Below, in pieces: positions 27,201 to 42,200 of a DNA stretch of 64,000 nt. The position numbers and the translations under genes are program-made. The notes below the pieces were generated by a model. That model was not told where the DNA came from. It searched no databases and saw nothing but the letters and a program-made list of their open reading frames with translations. This DNA comes from Tubulanus polymorphus (Eukaryota; Nemertea; Palaeonemertea; Tubulaniformes; Tubulanidae): contig NC_134029.1 in assembly GCF_964204645.1 (NCBI RefSeq), positions 17,938,450 through 18,002,449 of the forward strand, written 5' to 3'. Position 1 is the first letter of the stretch. Every line of letters starts with the position of its first letter.

Positions 27201-30200
27201 GGGTGAACTAAAAACCAAAGAGAAAAAAAAGAAAAAACATAAAATACATAAGAATATATTGACATGTTGATGAAATTAAAACCGAATATCAGAGGCAGGT
27301 TTTATAAATCAGTTTAATTTTCACCCTGGCGTAAACTCAACTGGAGCCACCAGGGGCCGGTTTTGGCCTTCAATTGCCCTTTAACCCAATACTTCTATTC
27401 AGATGATTTTAATGTTAGCCACTGCCGTTAGCGGCGCTAGTGTTGGGTCACCTACCTCAAAGGCAAAATGCATTGAAATGCAGGTGACTTTTGTATTCAT
27501 CCTAGAACTACATTTAAACAGAGATCCCCTACTCTTGCAAACTCCAAATTCTAGAAGGTTCCAAGTGTTTTATTTTTTTTGAGATGATCAAAACTATATT
27601 TTGAATTTGTTTCGTAGCTCTTTTTTATGATTTTATCGGAGAACTCTAATCCATCACATGAGAATCTACGCAACATGTATACTCGCTTGCCGCAGCTTCG
27701 TGATAGAATCTCAACATCTACAGTTTAACAGTCATAATTCTGTTATTTTATCGTTTCATTGGTATCATTTATCGTTCTAACTTACATGGTTAACTCCTTT
27801 ATATCTTCAAGATTATAATGGTAGGTAGTTTCCAAAAATATCTGATAATACGATTACGATTACGATTACGATTTTATTTACACCCCAACCATTTCCATGG
27901 TATATGGAGGAAATATAATGACCATATAGTGCTGCCATCTATGGCCTGTAACAGCGATTATTGTCTTGTTATTGCATTGCTGATTTATCTTATTTAAAGT
28001 AATTGTTTGAGGAATCAAAGGCATATAACAGTAGACTGAAACATTATAAAATACTTCAATCTTCAGTGCCCGGTGGCTCTTTATGGTTTATAGTTCTTTA
28101 ATTTTGTTACATTTTACTCAACTGTCGATTTCGGATGAATTTCTACTCATCTCGCCTTTGGCCTAGGTGACCGAACACTAGCGCACCTAGCGGTGGCGGC
28201 AAACATTAAAATCATCTGAATAGAGAAGTATTTTGGCAATGAATTGGGTTAACCCTGGGTTAAATCTCGGGACCCAGTTCCACAGTTCTGAGTTAAATTT
28301 GACTCTTGAGCTAAAAAATTGAAAATGAACTAATTTCTACTCTATAGAGTTAACTCTAACTCGCAACTGTGGAACTGGGTACAGAGTTGTAAGTTCGACA
28401 CTCAAAGAGTTAACAATTAGTTTGTTTCCATAGATTTAAAGCACAGTAAAAATTTGTCTATTTCCAATGATTGAAACAGAATTCTGATCTAAACCCTTTA
28501 GGACTTTATCACAAAAGACTTGTGAATAATAATCGAATTAACCCTAGGATTTACTGGTTTATAAAATCGGGCTCAGGGGTGAAAAGAATTAACAAGTAAT
28601 AAATGAAAGACGTTGGATAAAATATGCGTATAGAACATCAGAAACAGAGGGACATACATGTTAGCATTTTGACTAGCCACAAGAATGTTCACGGTTTCAT
28701 AAACAGTTGGAATGGCTTGATAAGAGCAATGTACAATAACATTTTAAAAAAATTCCAATTTCAAAATTTTCAAAAAGGGTAATTTTTTATACATTTATCA
28801 GTATCCATGAAATGAATAGTTCTAATCATATTGGGTCATACAGTCTAGTTAATTTCAACAATCAATAATTAATGTAACTGTTATTATTCCGTATCTACGT
28901 TTCAAATAAATGATTACGCTTTGGTCAAATGTTTCAACTAAAACCAGTTAACTACTAACACCTTAACTTTTCACACGCCGGAAAATTCAACTTCAACAAT
29001 GGTCTTATGGTTAGGGATGCCGTGGACCAAAAAAAAAAAAACATGTTAGGATGAAAATAAAAAAATACATATCATTCAACATAAAACCATTCAATTATTA
29101 TATGTACCATAAACAGAATTCATGTAAATAGAATCGAAAATTGTGACCTACAAACAAGCTTGCACATGATGTCAAAAAATATTCTTACAGCCTGATTTTG
29201 CGAGCCCAGGCTGGCCATTAGGGCAGACTTAATTGGGAAAGTGAGCGCAGATTCTGCCATGTATGATGGCGATGGATGATTATCTAACATGTTCAATATT
29301 TTGCCAGTCAATTTTGCTTGATAGTCTTGGTCGGTATTTGTCCTGCAATGTTCCATCCTCCCTCGGCAGGTATTTGAACGTGATGGCATCGATAGACTCA
29401 GCCACTGCAAGAAACTTTGTGCAGGTTCACCACACGAAAACTTGCGACACTAATCAGATTGCCTGTTATATAATCGCTGAGGCAAATTTTACGGATAATA
29501 ATAGCTTGGGATTACCCAGGCTAAAATAAAATGTGATTTCTGATTGGCTGATGATGACATCATCTCAGCTGCGCACTCAGGTGCAGCGGGTTTCATACCA
29601 TAGCAGTTTTGATGCCATCAGGTTCGAATCTCAGCCAGATAGGATGGTTATAGTGTTCCTTCATTGAAAAAAAAAGGAATTAAGATATGATAATCTATCT
29701 CGATTTTGATGATTTGAATTATATCTTATATGCTTGGTGGGTATTGTTGGTGGTGATGTAAATCTATACACAATGAAACATCACAAAATCACAATTGTCA
29801 AAAATGATCTGTACGAAGCTCATCTTGTAACTAGAACTCGAATTCATGCAAGAACGACTGATCAAGAGTGAAGAATTCTGAGACATCATATGCAAGTTGT
29901 CTATTGAGATTTGATTCGAAATATTTCTTTCACTAGACCATGAATTTCTATCAACGCGTTCTAAGGCACGAAATAGGTACTATAAAGTCTACAGCCTTAT
30001 TCGCATGAATCGTTCACTCCTTTTGCAAAGAATTTCTATCCATTTTCCGATGAAATGCCACAGACACCTCTGCGAAAGAAGCAATTACACGGATAGCGTA
30101 GACCGCGTGGTGAGTTTGGATCGAAAGCGAAAATAAGTAAAACACACTTCAGCTTTGTTGAAATATTAGAACACCCGACATGCACGATACCACCAACCAA

Positions 30201-33200
30201 TAACATGACGACTCACTTGATTCGGCGAAGTACAGAATACGCTAGTGTGACATGGAAAAGGTCCCTAAAGAGGTTGAATATAAACGAAAAACCAAAACTA
30301 AATGTCACGATTGCAAACCAACGGCGTGAGAGGTGGATCTAAATAACGTGAAGCTCACTTTAAAAAATGTGCAACGCTATCAAGAGAGAGAGAGATATGA
30401 GATTATGTAAAAACCGTGTTCGTTTGACTGAACGATTCGAATAATGCCTCCGTTTAGTCATTCATCAAAATCGAATGGAAATCGACAAAACGAATATGGC
30501 TGCTCCCGTCAACCGTGATTGCTCTTACGGTGGAAACTACTATAAGTTTTATCAGCAATAAAAGACCTCAAATCAATGTGACACAATTCACCGCGACCCA
30601 CAGAGAGACTGAGAGCGAAATGAGTTCAACTGACCGAGCAGGCGGAATGAGTCGACTCAGGCACCCAAATGAACACAGCTTCTTAAGTGTAGATTATTCG
30701 ACAGAAACTATGACAGATCGTTGGTCGTAATGTTGAAATGATTATCATAACTGTTCTCTAACATTTATCCTTCTATTCATACTTATTTTCATGTTCTTGG
30801 TATTAAACTTCTAATGTTTGTCTATTTCGCTAAATTGCACACTGTTTTTCCGACATCGTTTTGTTTCATCAAGGAACAATTAAGTTAATTTGAATTTGGT
30901 AAGAGCGTGGAATTTGACGAGCCGATATATCAGACCGGACAGGTTTTGATGATTCTCCCTAGGTTCATTTCGCAAACAATATCATAATTAGATGCTCACG
31001 ACAACATTCTAGTTTTCAATGAGTTCAATCACAGGGGCTAGTCACGATAACTGGGGGTCCAAAATCAAAGATTCCACATAGACCTGTGCTGTTATAGTCC
31101 CTGATGAAATCGAATCAAGTACGCATGAGAAATTACGATTGAAATTATGAGTGATTCAAATGAGGTCAATTCTTGTATACCAAAAATGGAGCTCCCCTTT
31201 CTTGTTGTATAGGTGGTACCTGGGATACTTTGTCGAATCTTTGATTTCGGAACAGGACGTAAGGAATATTGATATCATATAAAGGTTTTAGGTATTGTAG
31301 TACAATCTAAAAACCTAGCTTAGAATCACCTTTGTTACTAACCGTGTGACTAGAGCAATTGCCGAGATTTAAAGGCAATTTACACTAATTTCAGTGTTTG
31401 AGTATCACAAATACCACTAATAAACCTAAATCTGAATGAATGATACTTGGGATCACCAAATCTTATTGCATTTGGTGAAAAAAATTCCATTATATTCCTA
31501 CTTAACACACTTAACTGAAAATGAAGTATTTGCATAATTGTACTGCAAACATTAAGATTAAGCCCGTAAAAATATACTATTTGGTTCTTCTCTATTGTTT
31601 GATTCTGGAAATTAAGCCTACATCTTTTACCATAACCAATTCACAGAACTATCTGTAGATAATAATGATTTTTTTTTTTCAAATCGCTAGCTATGACTCA
31701 GCTATGAAAAAAGTCTGGGATAATATTTTGATATGTAAATCATCTGTAGTAATCAAGCATGGTATAAATAAGCAAGTCTGATTTGAGTAAATCCAACATA
31801 CGTATATAGAAAGGAAAACATCCCAACCACCGAACATCAAAAATAAATCCAAGCCCGTAGCCAAGGCTGGGCAAAACTTAGCAAAAAGGGCAATTTCGCA
31901 TGTGGATAAAACAAGAAAGGGCAAAAAGTAATTTTTACTGCAGTGAGTGCCTTTCAACAAGGAGTTACTTTTTTTCTAAAATCTCCCCTTTTCTGAAGTC
32001 TGTTTTGTAGGAGCACCCTCAACCCCCTCCATGGCTACGAGCATGAAATTGTGCCACTCGGAAGACATTCGAAGATATTTTGCATGTTTCAACTAAATTT
32101 GGAAACTTCGTACATTTACTGTATCAATTACTCGATTCACATGATCAAACCTGGCGATATTGAGTGGCGACAAAATAATTGTTACCTGAACCCGTCTGGA
32201 GTCGTAGGTGTAGTGGCAGGTTGTTCTGGACGATTGTTAAACCATGAATGACGTCGTGGAATCATTCCACTCTGTTGCGACCCTCGCGTCGCTGCAAAGA
32301 TACATGGCAAAATCTTTTTCACAATGAATAGAAACACACGCCAAATATTTGTTCCGGATTGACAAGATGGATAAATTTGTTGCATTTGGTTCTACAGAGA
32401 GGTTGTCGGAGTGTCTCCTGGTCACCATACTGGTGTTTGGCCTAACCATAGTTGCTGCGTTCACACTACATGACTTAGAATGATCTAGATTTAGTCCGGA
32501 GATGTATCCTACGACGGTACTAACTAGTATCAAATATCAAGAAAATAAGTTAAAACCTGTTGATATTTTCCTGAAAAAGCTATTCTCCAGATATGAAAGA
32601 GAACTAATGAAACTTGACTACTGATGACCACTGACTGAGTTATGATCGACTGATCTAAAAACCCATATGTTTAAAATCGCTTCGAAAATTATAGCCATCT
32701 GAAGGTTCAATATAAAAAAATGACCATGAAGAAGCTAAGACCCTGAGAATGTCCGTTATTGGAACATATAAAGTCACAAGAAGGCCGACTTCTTTCTGAT
32801 CGACCCCATTTTTGTTGTTGTGACATTATGACCTAGGGAGACACATATACACAGCTAATTTTAAGTGGTCAAAGTATCTTCATAATTTTCCATGAAAATT
32901 AAAAATTTGGCTCACTGGCTCACCGTTACACGACAGCTTACCTTTAAACTCTTTATATCGTTTTCCCGCATCGACAAATGCAAAGTAACAACGGAAGAAA
33001 GCGCGAACGATCGCCCAACGTAGCACAGCGACTGGATCAGAGCCAACAAGTTCGCGAACAAACGCTAAACTACTGTTTTTCAATACAAGGACGACGTCGG
33101 GTCTCATTAAATCGCTGTTCTTTTCTCGGAAATCCTAAAAGAAAGGGAAATTAAAGACGGTATCAATTCAGGCGTGATCCTTCAATCATTGAGCAATTTA

Positions 33201-36200
33201 CATAATAAGATATCGAATTCAATTGAACATTAATTCAGCTGAGACGCACATATGAGAGAAAAACTGTGAATTAGGGGCAAATATCACATTGATAAGCCAG
33301 CATGATTGTACTTTTCCACTTAAGCTTGATACCAGAGGGAAAATTGGTCACTTCATAAAACTCTTTCAAAACTATGATGTTGACATCAAGACAATGGTTT
33401 AATAATTGATGAACCACCACAGAAAAACACTAACCATTCATATCTTTAACCCTTTCAGTGCGTCTACACTGCAGTGCGGTGTACGAATCAGTGATTGATT
33501 TTGCTAGTACACCGCACTGCGGTGTATTGATTTAATTAGTAATTACTAATTATCTCTATTGAAAGATGGCAGCACCTGTCAAACATAGTGAAATACTAGT
33601 AACTAACGATACACCGCGCCGCGGTGTAGACGCACTATAGTGGTATTCCCGTTATTCAACACACTAGGGTGGAATTTTTAAAAATATTCAAATTATCTCC
33701 AGCACTATAGGGTATTAATTAGTCAGCACTGAAAGGGTTAAAGAATAATGTCTAATTTGGATAAAGGATATCATTTGTATCCTTTCAAAGTTAATCTAGA
33801 GGTAAAAGTTCATGTATAACTCTCAAGTCATAGGAGCACGGCTTGATATGCTGAAACACTACCAGAATTCTGTTTCAGCTACCAAGTAGACACACTTCTA
33901 AACTCAAGGTTACAATCAACTTGATTCTTTTTTAAAAAGCGCCGCACCCAAGCCATTATCAGTACCAGTACTAGGTCCAACATTTTGTCTCTTAGGCAAA
34001 ATAAGCCCTAAGAACTTAGTTACAACTACGATTAGAACTAATGAACCCTGGATTGAAATACCAGCGATGCCTTAAGCACCCTCATTCGAGAGATTATCAA
34101 TTCAAGCTTTGAAAGAACACAACCTACCTTGACCATGTATTTCACTTTTCCGGCATAATGAACGATGGTGAATGTACTCTCGCGTACAGGAGGTACTTCA
34201 TAATACGTGTTCGACTTGTGTTGGCGATGGAACTTTTCCAGTAGTGTATCATCCGTTGCACCAGGAAAACTAAAACATTGATGATAATTTTGTAATGCTA
34301 CTATTTCTCTCAGAAAGGAGCGCATTAAATATTTTCTTTACATGGGTAGATCTCTGAGATGGCAGATCAATACACTAACTCGAATTTATCTTAAGAGAGA
34401 ACTGTTAATCATTAAGGTATTATCTACTAGCTGATACATTTATCAAGCTGTAAGAAATTTTATCCTTGCTGTTCATGTTTTGGATCAACCTTTGTGATTT
34501 CAAACAGGTTCCCTACCACTACTACCACTGCGGGCTTATACATAGTCACCCATTATTCAGAGTTCAGATATAAGCGATTGAGGATGGAGCTGAGTTTATT
34601 CTATCTATCAGCCCATAAGGAATTTGTCATTTTCTATTAACTCAGCAATGACATGACATAACTCATTGCTGTACTCGTACAAGGTATCTTGTATGGCTGT
34701 GAATGCGTAGCACGTTGAACTTATGATTTGATGAAAAATAAAGATTCCGTCTTGACCTCCATGGCACCGGTTTTTAAAAAGATGGTTAAGGTGAACCATC
34801 AACTAAATGCCACAGAACCAATGTTGATTTTACAGGAAGTACGTCACTGGTTAACTCCTACCAACATTTGAGCAACCAATTACCCTTCGCAGGCCTTACT
34901 TATGACCTGAACTACTTTTCTACGTACTTGCATTCCTCGTCGAGCAAACTAAAAAGACCGGTGGATTTGGCGGAAAACAACTGAAGACATTGAGTATTGT
35001 CAATGAAATCGATGTTTTTCCATTCAATACTTTCTCTTTGATATTCATCCTACAAATACAATGAATACATGTATTGACTGTAACGATAGCCTTCTGGAAA
35101 CGCAGCTGTTTACGATTCGATCCGATAGATCCCTCCACAGCTACGTACCTGCTCAAAACGGAATATATGCTGATTGAAGTAAAACTGTAAATGTTCATTG
35201 GCGTAGTTGATACAGAATTGTTCGTAACTGTTCTTCTGAAAATCCTCAAACCCGAAGATATCCAATACGCCAATCGAATGGCCCTGGAAATTGAAAGCAA
35301 AATTCAAAATATCTGATTTTCTCTTTCGGTTATCCAGTCGACGATATTTGTACCGTAAGTACAAGTATCATCAGTTTTCCAAGACTGGGATCAAATCCAA
35401 AATGTCAAATTTCCTGCTACACTGGCTGGGCGACTAGCACAAAAAAAAAAAAAATCGCTCGTCATCATCCGTACCATGTGTTCCTTGATATCTTTTTTCG
35501 AGATCAAAGCTTGATTGATTTGTAAAACAATCCAGTCAAATAGGGCACCATAAAGACATTTAGCCATCGCATCACGAGTACAGATAGCCTGAAAAAAGAT
35601 AACAAATAATTCAGCCAATCAGTATTGAATGTAACACTTACTGTCAAACCTTATAAAATTTGGATCAGCAGGGATCTATGAAAAATTAACACATTGAACA
35701 TCGCCTTTTATGCATGAATGAATGTATAGATGGACCATGAATAATACCTACGCATATTAGTTCAAAATCCAAATTTAACTGATATAACTGACCACAATTA
35801 AGCTTGTTTAACTGTATCCATCCCCTTATGCATAGAATTGATTGCATTACGAGAATGCCATTCACTAGGAACAGGTATGGTGGGGCAAATATGGTATATC
35901 TGAAAGGGTCCACATATAATATACACGTCTCGATGCAGCCAAGGCATGAATTCATATCTCTCAATGCTATCGAAGGGAGAATGTGAGTTTTATATGATCG
36001 GTATATCTAATTGACATCAAATCAGTTTAACTGTTTTTCTTCACAATCAATAAGGCTAAGGAAACCTCAAACCTGCTCCAAATGGGTTGAGGAATGAAAA
36101 AGAAGTCAAAGTTTGAACAGAGTTAATCACAAACCTCCTCCATTTTGTAGTTGATGATAACGGATTCTCCACCGGCTACTGTCTTCTTCGTGGTAAGCGC

Positions 36201-39200
36201 CTCTTTCAACGTGGCCTCTTTCACGCGCAGCAAATTCGAGATAATTGTTAAAACCTCTGTGTTTTTAATCTCAACCGCCTCGTGGTGGTAACGATCAGAT
36301 CTCTAGAATGAAAGAAAAATACCAAAAAGTATGATTACTATCGGCTATACTGTTAATATTCAGGATCTCGCCAGCCGGGGAAATACTTTCTGAAATAAAT
36401 AATGCTCGTCTTTCTGTACAGATTCATCATCAAAATAACCTACAATATTAATGGTTAATATTGATAGGTTAGAAACCTTTCTTCGACACGCCTACAATTC
36501 TTTATTGTCTATTGTCCTGGGCCCAGTTGCACGGTCGTGACTTCAGTCATGACTTCAGTCAAAAAGTGGTCTTAAATCTTAACACTGGTCATAGGCTTTA
36601 CAAATAACTTGGTCTTAGACTGGTCTTAAGAAGGCCTATAAGCCTTGACTGTGCAACTGACCCCTGACTTAAATGTCTTCAGGACTTTTAATTGAAAACA
36701 AGAACAGACTACAAATGCCATGACTTGAGGCATTTCATTAAGTTAGTCCCAGTTTTTGATCAACGAGATATGACATGAGTCCAGGACCTCAACTCGGACA
36801 TCTGATTAAAAATCAACTACCAAATAGACTACAAACACCAGCTATTACCGGTTTGACCAACTTTACTATCAAAAAGTGACCATGAAATTGTAAAAGTCTG
36901 AAGGGGGAGGTATCGGGCAGCAGATGGATTCCTGCATAAATATCAATCCAATTTTACATAGATCGCGAGTAAAAACACTCAAAATGTGTCATCCAATTCC
37001 ACGAAATTACTTCATCACTTTCCAATACGTATCTAGTTACACGTACTAAAATAAGCCACAAAGCTCTCGTACTGAATTAACGGCGAATTCGTTACATCAC
37101 CTATTATATACGAAATACATGGAACAAAAATAAGTCATCGATCAACCGACATACAATACCATCATACCTTTCTATTATTGATACCCTTAACCCTACACAC
37201 TGTCACATACATATCTATGATGTTTTAATCAATAGTAAACAGACAGGATGACAAACGTCGTTTTGATCGAAACAATATCTAATCTCTCAATCTAGCGACC
37301 CAAAATCAATGAAATTTACTTTTTCGACGGGGTTAATTATTTTCCGTGTTATAATAAATGGCAAGTTACTTACTTAAGTAAGTTAAGTTTCAGAAATATC
37401 GAGGTAACACGAAGTCTACACCAAAACAGGCCGTTTACCAACTTGATCAGGGCGTGATTATCACAACGGGAGAAGGTTCAACCAAACTCTGCTGCTCAGT
37501 TTCTCATATCTTAAGTGTAACACTTAAAAATCGATAATCTAATTTTTTCAAGAATAATTTTTTACAACAGAGATTATGTCCTTAATCGGTGATCTACGCT
37601 AAATAGGATTTTTTCGAAAGGACTTTTCTTGTCTACAGCAAATAAGATTTTGCAACAAGGTTTCACAAGATTACTCTGTTAATCCCTTCCATACAAGGCC
37701 GACTGACGAGTTGTTACGCTGTCAATGCGCGTGTATGCGCATGTGTTCCGAGGGTTTAATGACGCGAATCAATGCAGAATCATCATTACGAGAGAGTGTC
37801 CTATTTCCACGGCGATTCAACTGCTCGTAAATTCCGACACAATTTTCCAGACGAGTCTGATTAAAACTCGCGGCGGCAGCGCAGCGAGACATAAAACAGA
37901 AATGTTTCGCGCGAAAGTCCATCGCCATTAAATCCGCAATGACAATCAATATCAGTCGACTGTTACGACGCTGATGAACGTCAGTGACATTTAACATTCT
38001 CATCCGGTTACAAGCCGTAATCTATCAGACACAGAGAAGCACGGCGGGAACCTTCCACGATTCCGAAGCTGATTGGCGTGTTTTTTTGTTTTTGTTTTAC
38101 GATTATTGAAGAAGAAAAAACTAACCTTTTTAAACTCCACATTTCCGATGTGTAAAACGGCGGACAAAACAGCGAACAACCTGAAAATATCGCAATCACG
38201 TTCATTCATTACATAACTGGCAGGGACCCGAGATCCATCATTTCTGGATATAAGGAGTTTGAAAGAAAAACTTTTGAATTTTGAAGAAGCGTCTGCATTG
38301 TGTTCATATTGCAATTTATCTAAAAATCATTACTGTTTATCTCGGTAAATTAACCATTAATTTGATGGTTTAGTAAGCAAACTTTTATCCTATATACCAC
38401 TAAACTCGGTTTTTAATTTGGTTACTGCCTAGTCGGGTAAAAAAATCTACTGTACAACAACGAACTAGATAAAAATTTAAAATTTCTATTTCTCAAAATT
38501 GAAGGACTTATAAAGGAGTTTTAGCTATTTTGCTCTAATAAAAGGAGTTTTAAGCATCTTCAAAAGAATGTTCAGTTTAGAAGGAGTTTTTAAGGAATTA
38601 AGGAGTCGTTGAGACCCTGACTGAGTTAGATAATCGTAATACCGTCTTTGAGTTTCTTGTGAAAATCCGACTATTTCCATTGATTGTTTGAGTCGTTCGA
38701 ATTCATGCGCCTCGTCCACTATTTCCCCGTCTACATCTTCTAACGTATAACATTTACTCTACAATAGCAACAACAACGATGATGATAAACATCTGATTTT
38801 AACAATCAGAGAAAACCAATTAATACTCCATAATTCAACAGAAAACTAGGTCCTGGGCAATGAATTGTCTTTTTTTCAAGGACAATGAGTTCCAGTGGCA
38901 ACCCTTACTACTCGGGCATGTATGTTTTTTTCTAAATCTTAAAATAGGGATTGACCCTGGTCTGTTGTTAATCATTTGATTGGTAGATTCTTATGACTTT
39001 TTTTGATTTGGTATCCCTGACAAACCCACCACACCTGTTAGGAGCAGAACAGGAGGTTTGATTTTGATATTAAAGTACAAATCGTAAATCAAAATTTCTT
39101 AAAATACGGTCCGACATTGTTCTTGTCCCTTGAAAATTTTATCCGTACAAAGCATTAAGGGTTGTTATTTCTGCACTTTCTCTGTTGCTGACTGCTTAAG

Positions 39201-42200
39201 TATTCCAATTTTTCAATCTAAGGTTTCGGGGGCAGGACCCCCAAACCCTGCTAAGTACTTTGCACAATCGGCACCCTTTACAGGACAGCCAAATACTGTC
39301 AAGGTATTGTTCTAGATCATACCCAATACTTTGAGAACAAATACTTTGAGGTCAGGGAAATGCCACATAGTCAAACAATTGATCGTAGTCAGACAATGAA
39401 CGAATGAATCAATATTTCATTTTATCATTAGCAACAAAATCCATCATACATTATCATTATGATCTGAAAAATTTTCAGGCTACTTATACTGATATAGTCT
39501 TTAAGCCGAACGATATAATGAAGGACCTCCAGCAAGCGAAGGTGCCTGTGCATACAGTGGCCGAAGGCCCAGATTTCATGAGCGTGTCGCAATGAACACT
39601 AGTAGATGGTAGTCGTACCTGATTTAAGTAGTGGAAGTCTTCGACATTGGTGAGCGAAAGCTGTTCCCTCTCTTGCTCACTAGCACCAGCCAGTAAATAA
39701 TAAAACACATGGTAATTTCTGTAAATTGGAAATAGAGAGAAGAGTTTTAAAATTCTGTATCATTAAACAACCGGGGTGGGAAGTCCAGGACGATGATATA
39801 CGCAGTAGATATAACTATTTTCTGGTAAGGGCATCGACAGTATTTTGCAAGTGCTATTCAACTTAAGATGCTACCATGGACTAGTTACTCTAGTTTGCGT
39901 ACAGGAATAAATTTGATGAACTCCAGAACTATCCCATCCTTACAGTTTGGTTTTCACATTTTTCCACAATAAAATGCTAGGATTTTGCACTTTTTCATAA
40001 TAACACAAGGGGTTACCGACCCCTACTTGGGTTCATCAGCAGTCAAAGCGTTTCTATTCAAATATGACAGTAATAATCGAAGTCAGCTCATGCACTAAAT
40101 CACTTTTGAAAAAAAGAAGTCCAATTTCTCGTTATCAAAGAAAGGTTTGGCCGATACAACTTTTGAGCAACTGGTTCCTGGCTTGTGATTTCAGGTGAAC
40201 AGAACAAAAAAACTCAAGTACGTGATGATTTTTTCTGCAATACTACGCAACCCGCCCACTCGAGTTGGAAATATGCTCTATGTAATGGTATCAATGATGG
40301 AAAGAGATGCAGACACTATACGTGATAAGCGATGATAGATGACTGATGAAAAACAACGTCCGTCCGTATTTACAAACATTGCAAATATCAACCAATCACA
40401 TTCACATTAAAGCCTAGCGTACATCGAGACTGCGATTGGACACAACTAGTTGCCGGATAGCTTTCGGCACATGAGAGGAACAGGCTGGATACAATCAGTT
40501 GCTAAATTAACGAATTTGTAGATGTGAGCGAGCCTATGACTGCTAAGCGTCCATCTATCACCAGTTCCAGCCGGGTTACCCATGTTCTACTTTTGAGCAA
40601 CTAGTTGTACTCAGTTACTTTCATATCCTTCAACGCTTCATAATCAACAACACGTGGTTGCAACTGACTAAAACAAAGCACGTGACTTCAGATGCCCTCA
40701 AGGTGTTTGCTAGATATCACATCTCAGTTGCTGTCGATGTACGCGCTATGGACCTAGCATGAGCCACGCAGTTGCTGGTTTTTACTAAATTTTCGATGTG
40801 CGCAGGGTACTCGCTCACTAGCAACTAGTTGTCTCCGGTCGCTTTGTCAATGTACGCTAAGCTTAATACTGTCACGGAGGAACCACGAAAAACACCTAAA
40901 TAGGTACTTCCAAATCTGCAATCGCATTCTATAACGAAGAATTCAAAGCGCTTCGTTGTGTCCCAGGAGGTGTAAATCAACCCGATTCGAGAACTCGTCG
41001 TTGTTCCCCAGAACCATTCGCGATAGGAACCATCTGGAAGATCGTCGAGTTACGCAGTTACCACTGATCAATTTAAATCAATGATCAGTAGAAAGTTTGA
41101 TCGCTACTAAGTATCTCGCTCTCTATCACATCGTTGACACATACTAAATCTCCAGGAGTTTTAAGCTAAGCTCAGTTCGACTTACGACTCGATCGTCACG
41201 TCAGAACGGTCTGCGATTTTTTCTTCGTGAATTTACTTACGACCGCAACTTTTAGCCAAAAAAAAAAGAAGTAAGATGCTTTTTTATGCCATAAAAACGG
41301 TAACAATAATGCTTCGATACATTGATACCTTGTATGCCTTATCTAAGAGGTTCTCTGAGAGTGGATGCGCGCTACGTCATCAATATTGGCATTTCAAAAT
41401 AACAATTGCGATTCTTAATTTTGGTGTTTATTTTGAAACTAAATATATTTCATAACTCATATTTCATTTTGATAAATTATAATAATCGTTTTTGATAGGA
41501 TGTGCAAGAAACAAGATCCTCCAGGTACAAAAATTTGTCCGCTGCACATGACCCACTGACATTCAGATGAATCATGTTGGCTACATTTGGTGGTAAGTAC
41601 ATATTGGCAATTTAACTGGATTGAATAGTCGAAAATAGAAACTAGTCTCACCCTAATATTGATGATGTAGTGCATATCTCCTTGCACGCTACCCTAATCC
41701 ATCAATTATAAAAAAGACAGGAAAATTAATTGATAAGAAAATATAAGATATGAAATAAGATATAAGATATGAAATAAGATATGAAATTAGATCAATTCAA
41801 AGATGAACGATGATATATAAAATTGTAATTGTAATTTTGATGACGTAGTGCACATTGACTCAAACACTAGGTAACGCATAGTAGTTAGCAATGTATGTAA
41901 GCATTCTTGTAACAGTTATTACAACAAAAAGAATTCTTTCCAACAAAATGCAATAGTCATTTCGTTGCTCAATTCAGTAGACTGGGTTAAGTCGTTAGGT
42001 CTTCACGTGCTGGCTGGCCTAAATTTGAATCATTGATCCTGAATTCACGGGGTTCCAATGATTTTAGTCGAAGTTCCTCTACGGCCTCTCTCCGATCAAT
42101 ACGGGAAGAAATCCTGAAACTGCTTATCATGCCTCGAGGTTGAGAGATAAATAAAGCGGATACAGATTTCAAACTAAATCATACCTTTCATTCGCCTCTT

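Larger units (their letters stand above)
27208..32185 (-). other. MYO9 intron 13 (5.0 kb) with nested inverted repeats
   Basis: It sits inside the loop-2 insertion. It holds inverted repeat arms at 27388-27464 and 28153-28231, a 16-bp perfect-ended mini element at 28272-28380, a GATTAC-type short repeat (27847-27876), and SINE-like repeat modules at 29340-29510 and 29560-29650. No exon recognised. Confidence 0.6.
39719..42184 (-). other. MYO9 intron 3 (2.5 kb) with a TTAA-flanked MITE
   Basis: It contains the inverted-end element at 40407-40866 and a short AT-rich tandem repeat at 41738-41790. There is also a low-complexity dispersed repeat near 39900-40040 resembling stretches at 3300-3480 and 20770-21130. 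No exon recognised. Confidence 0.6.
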
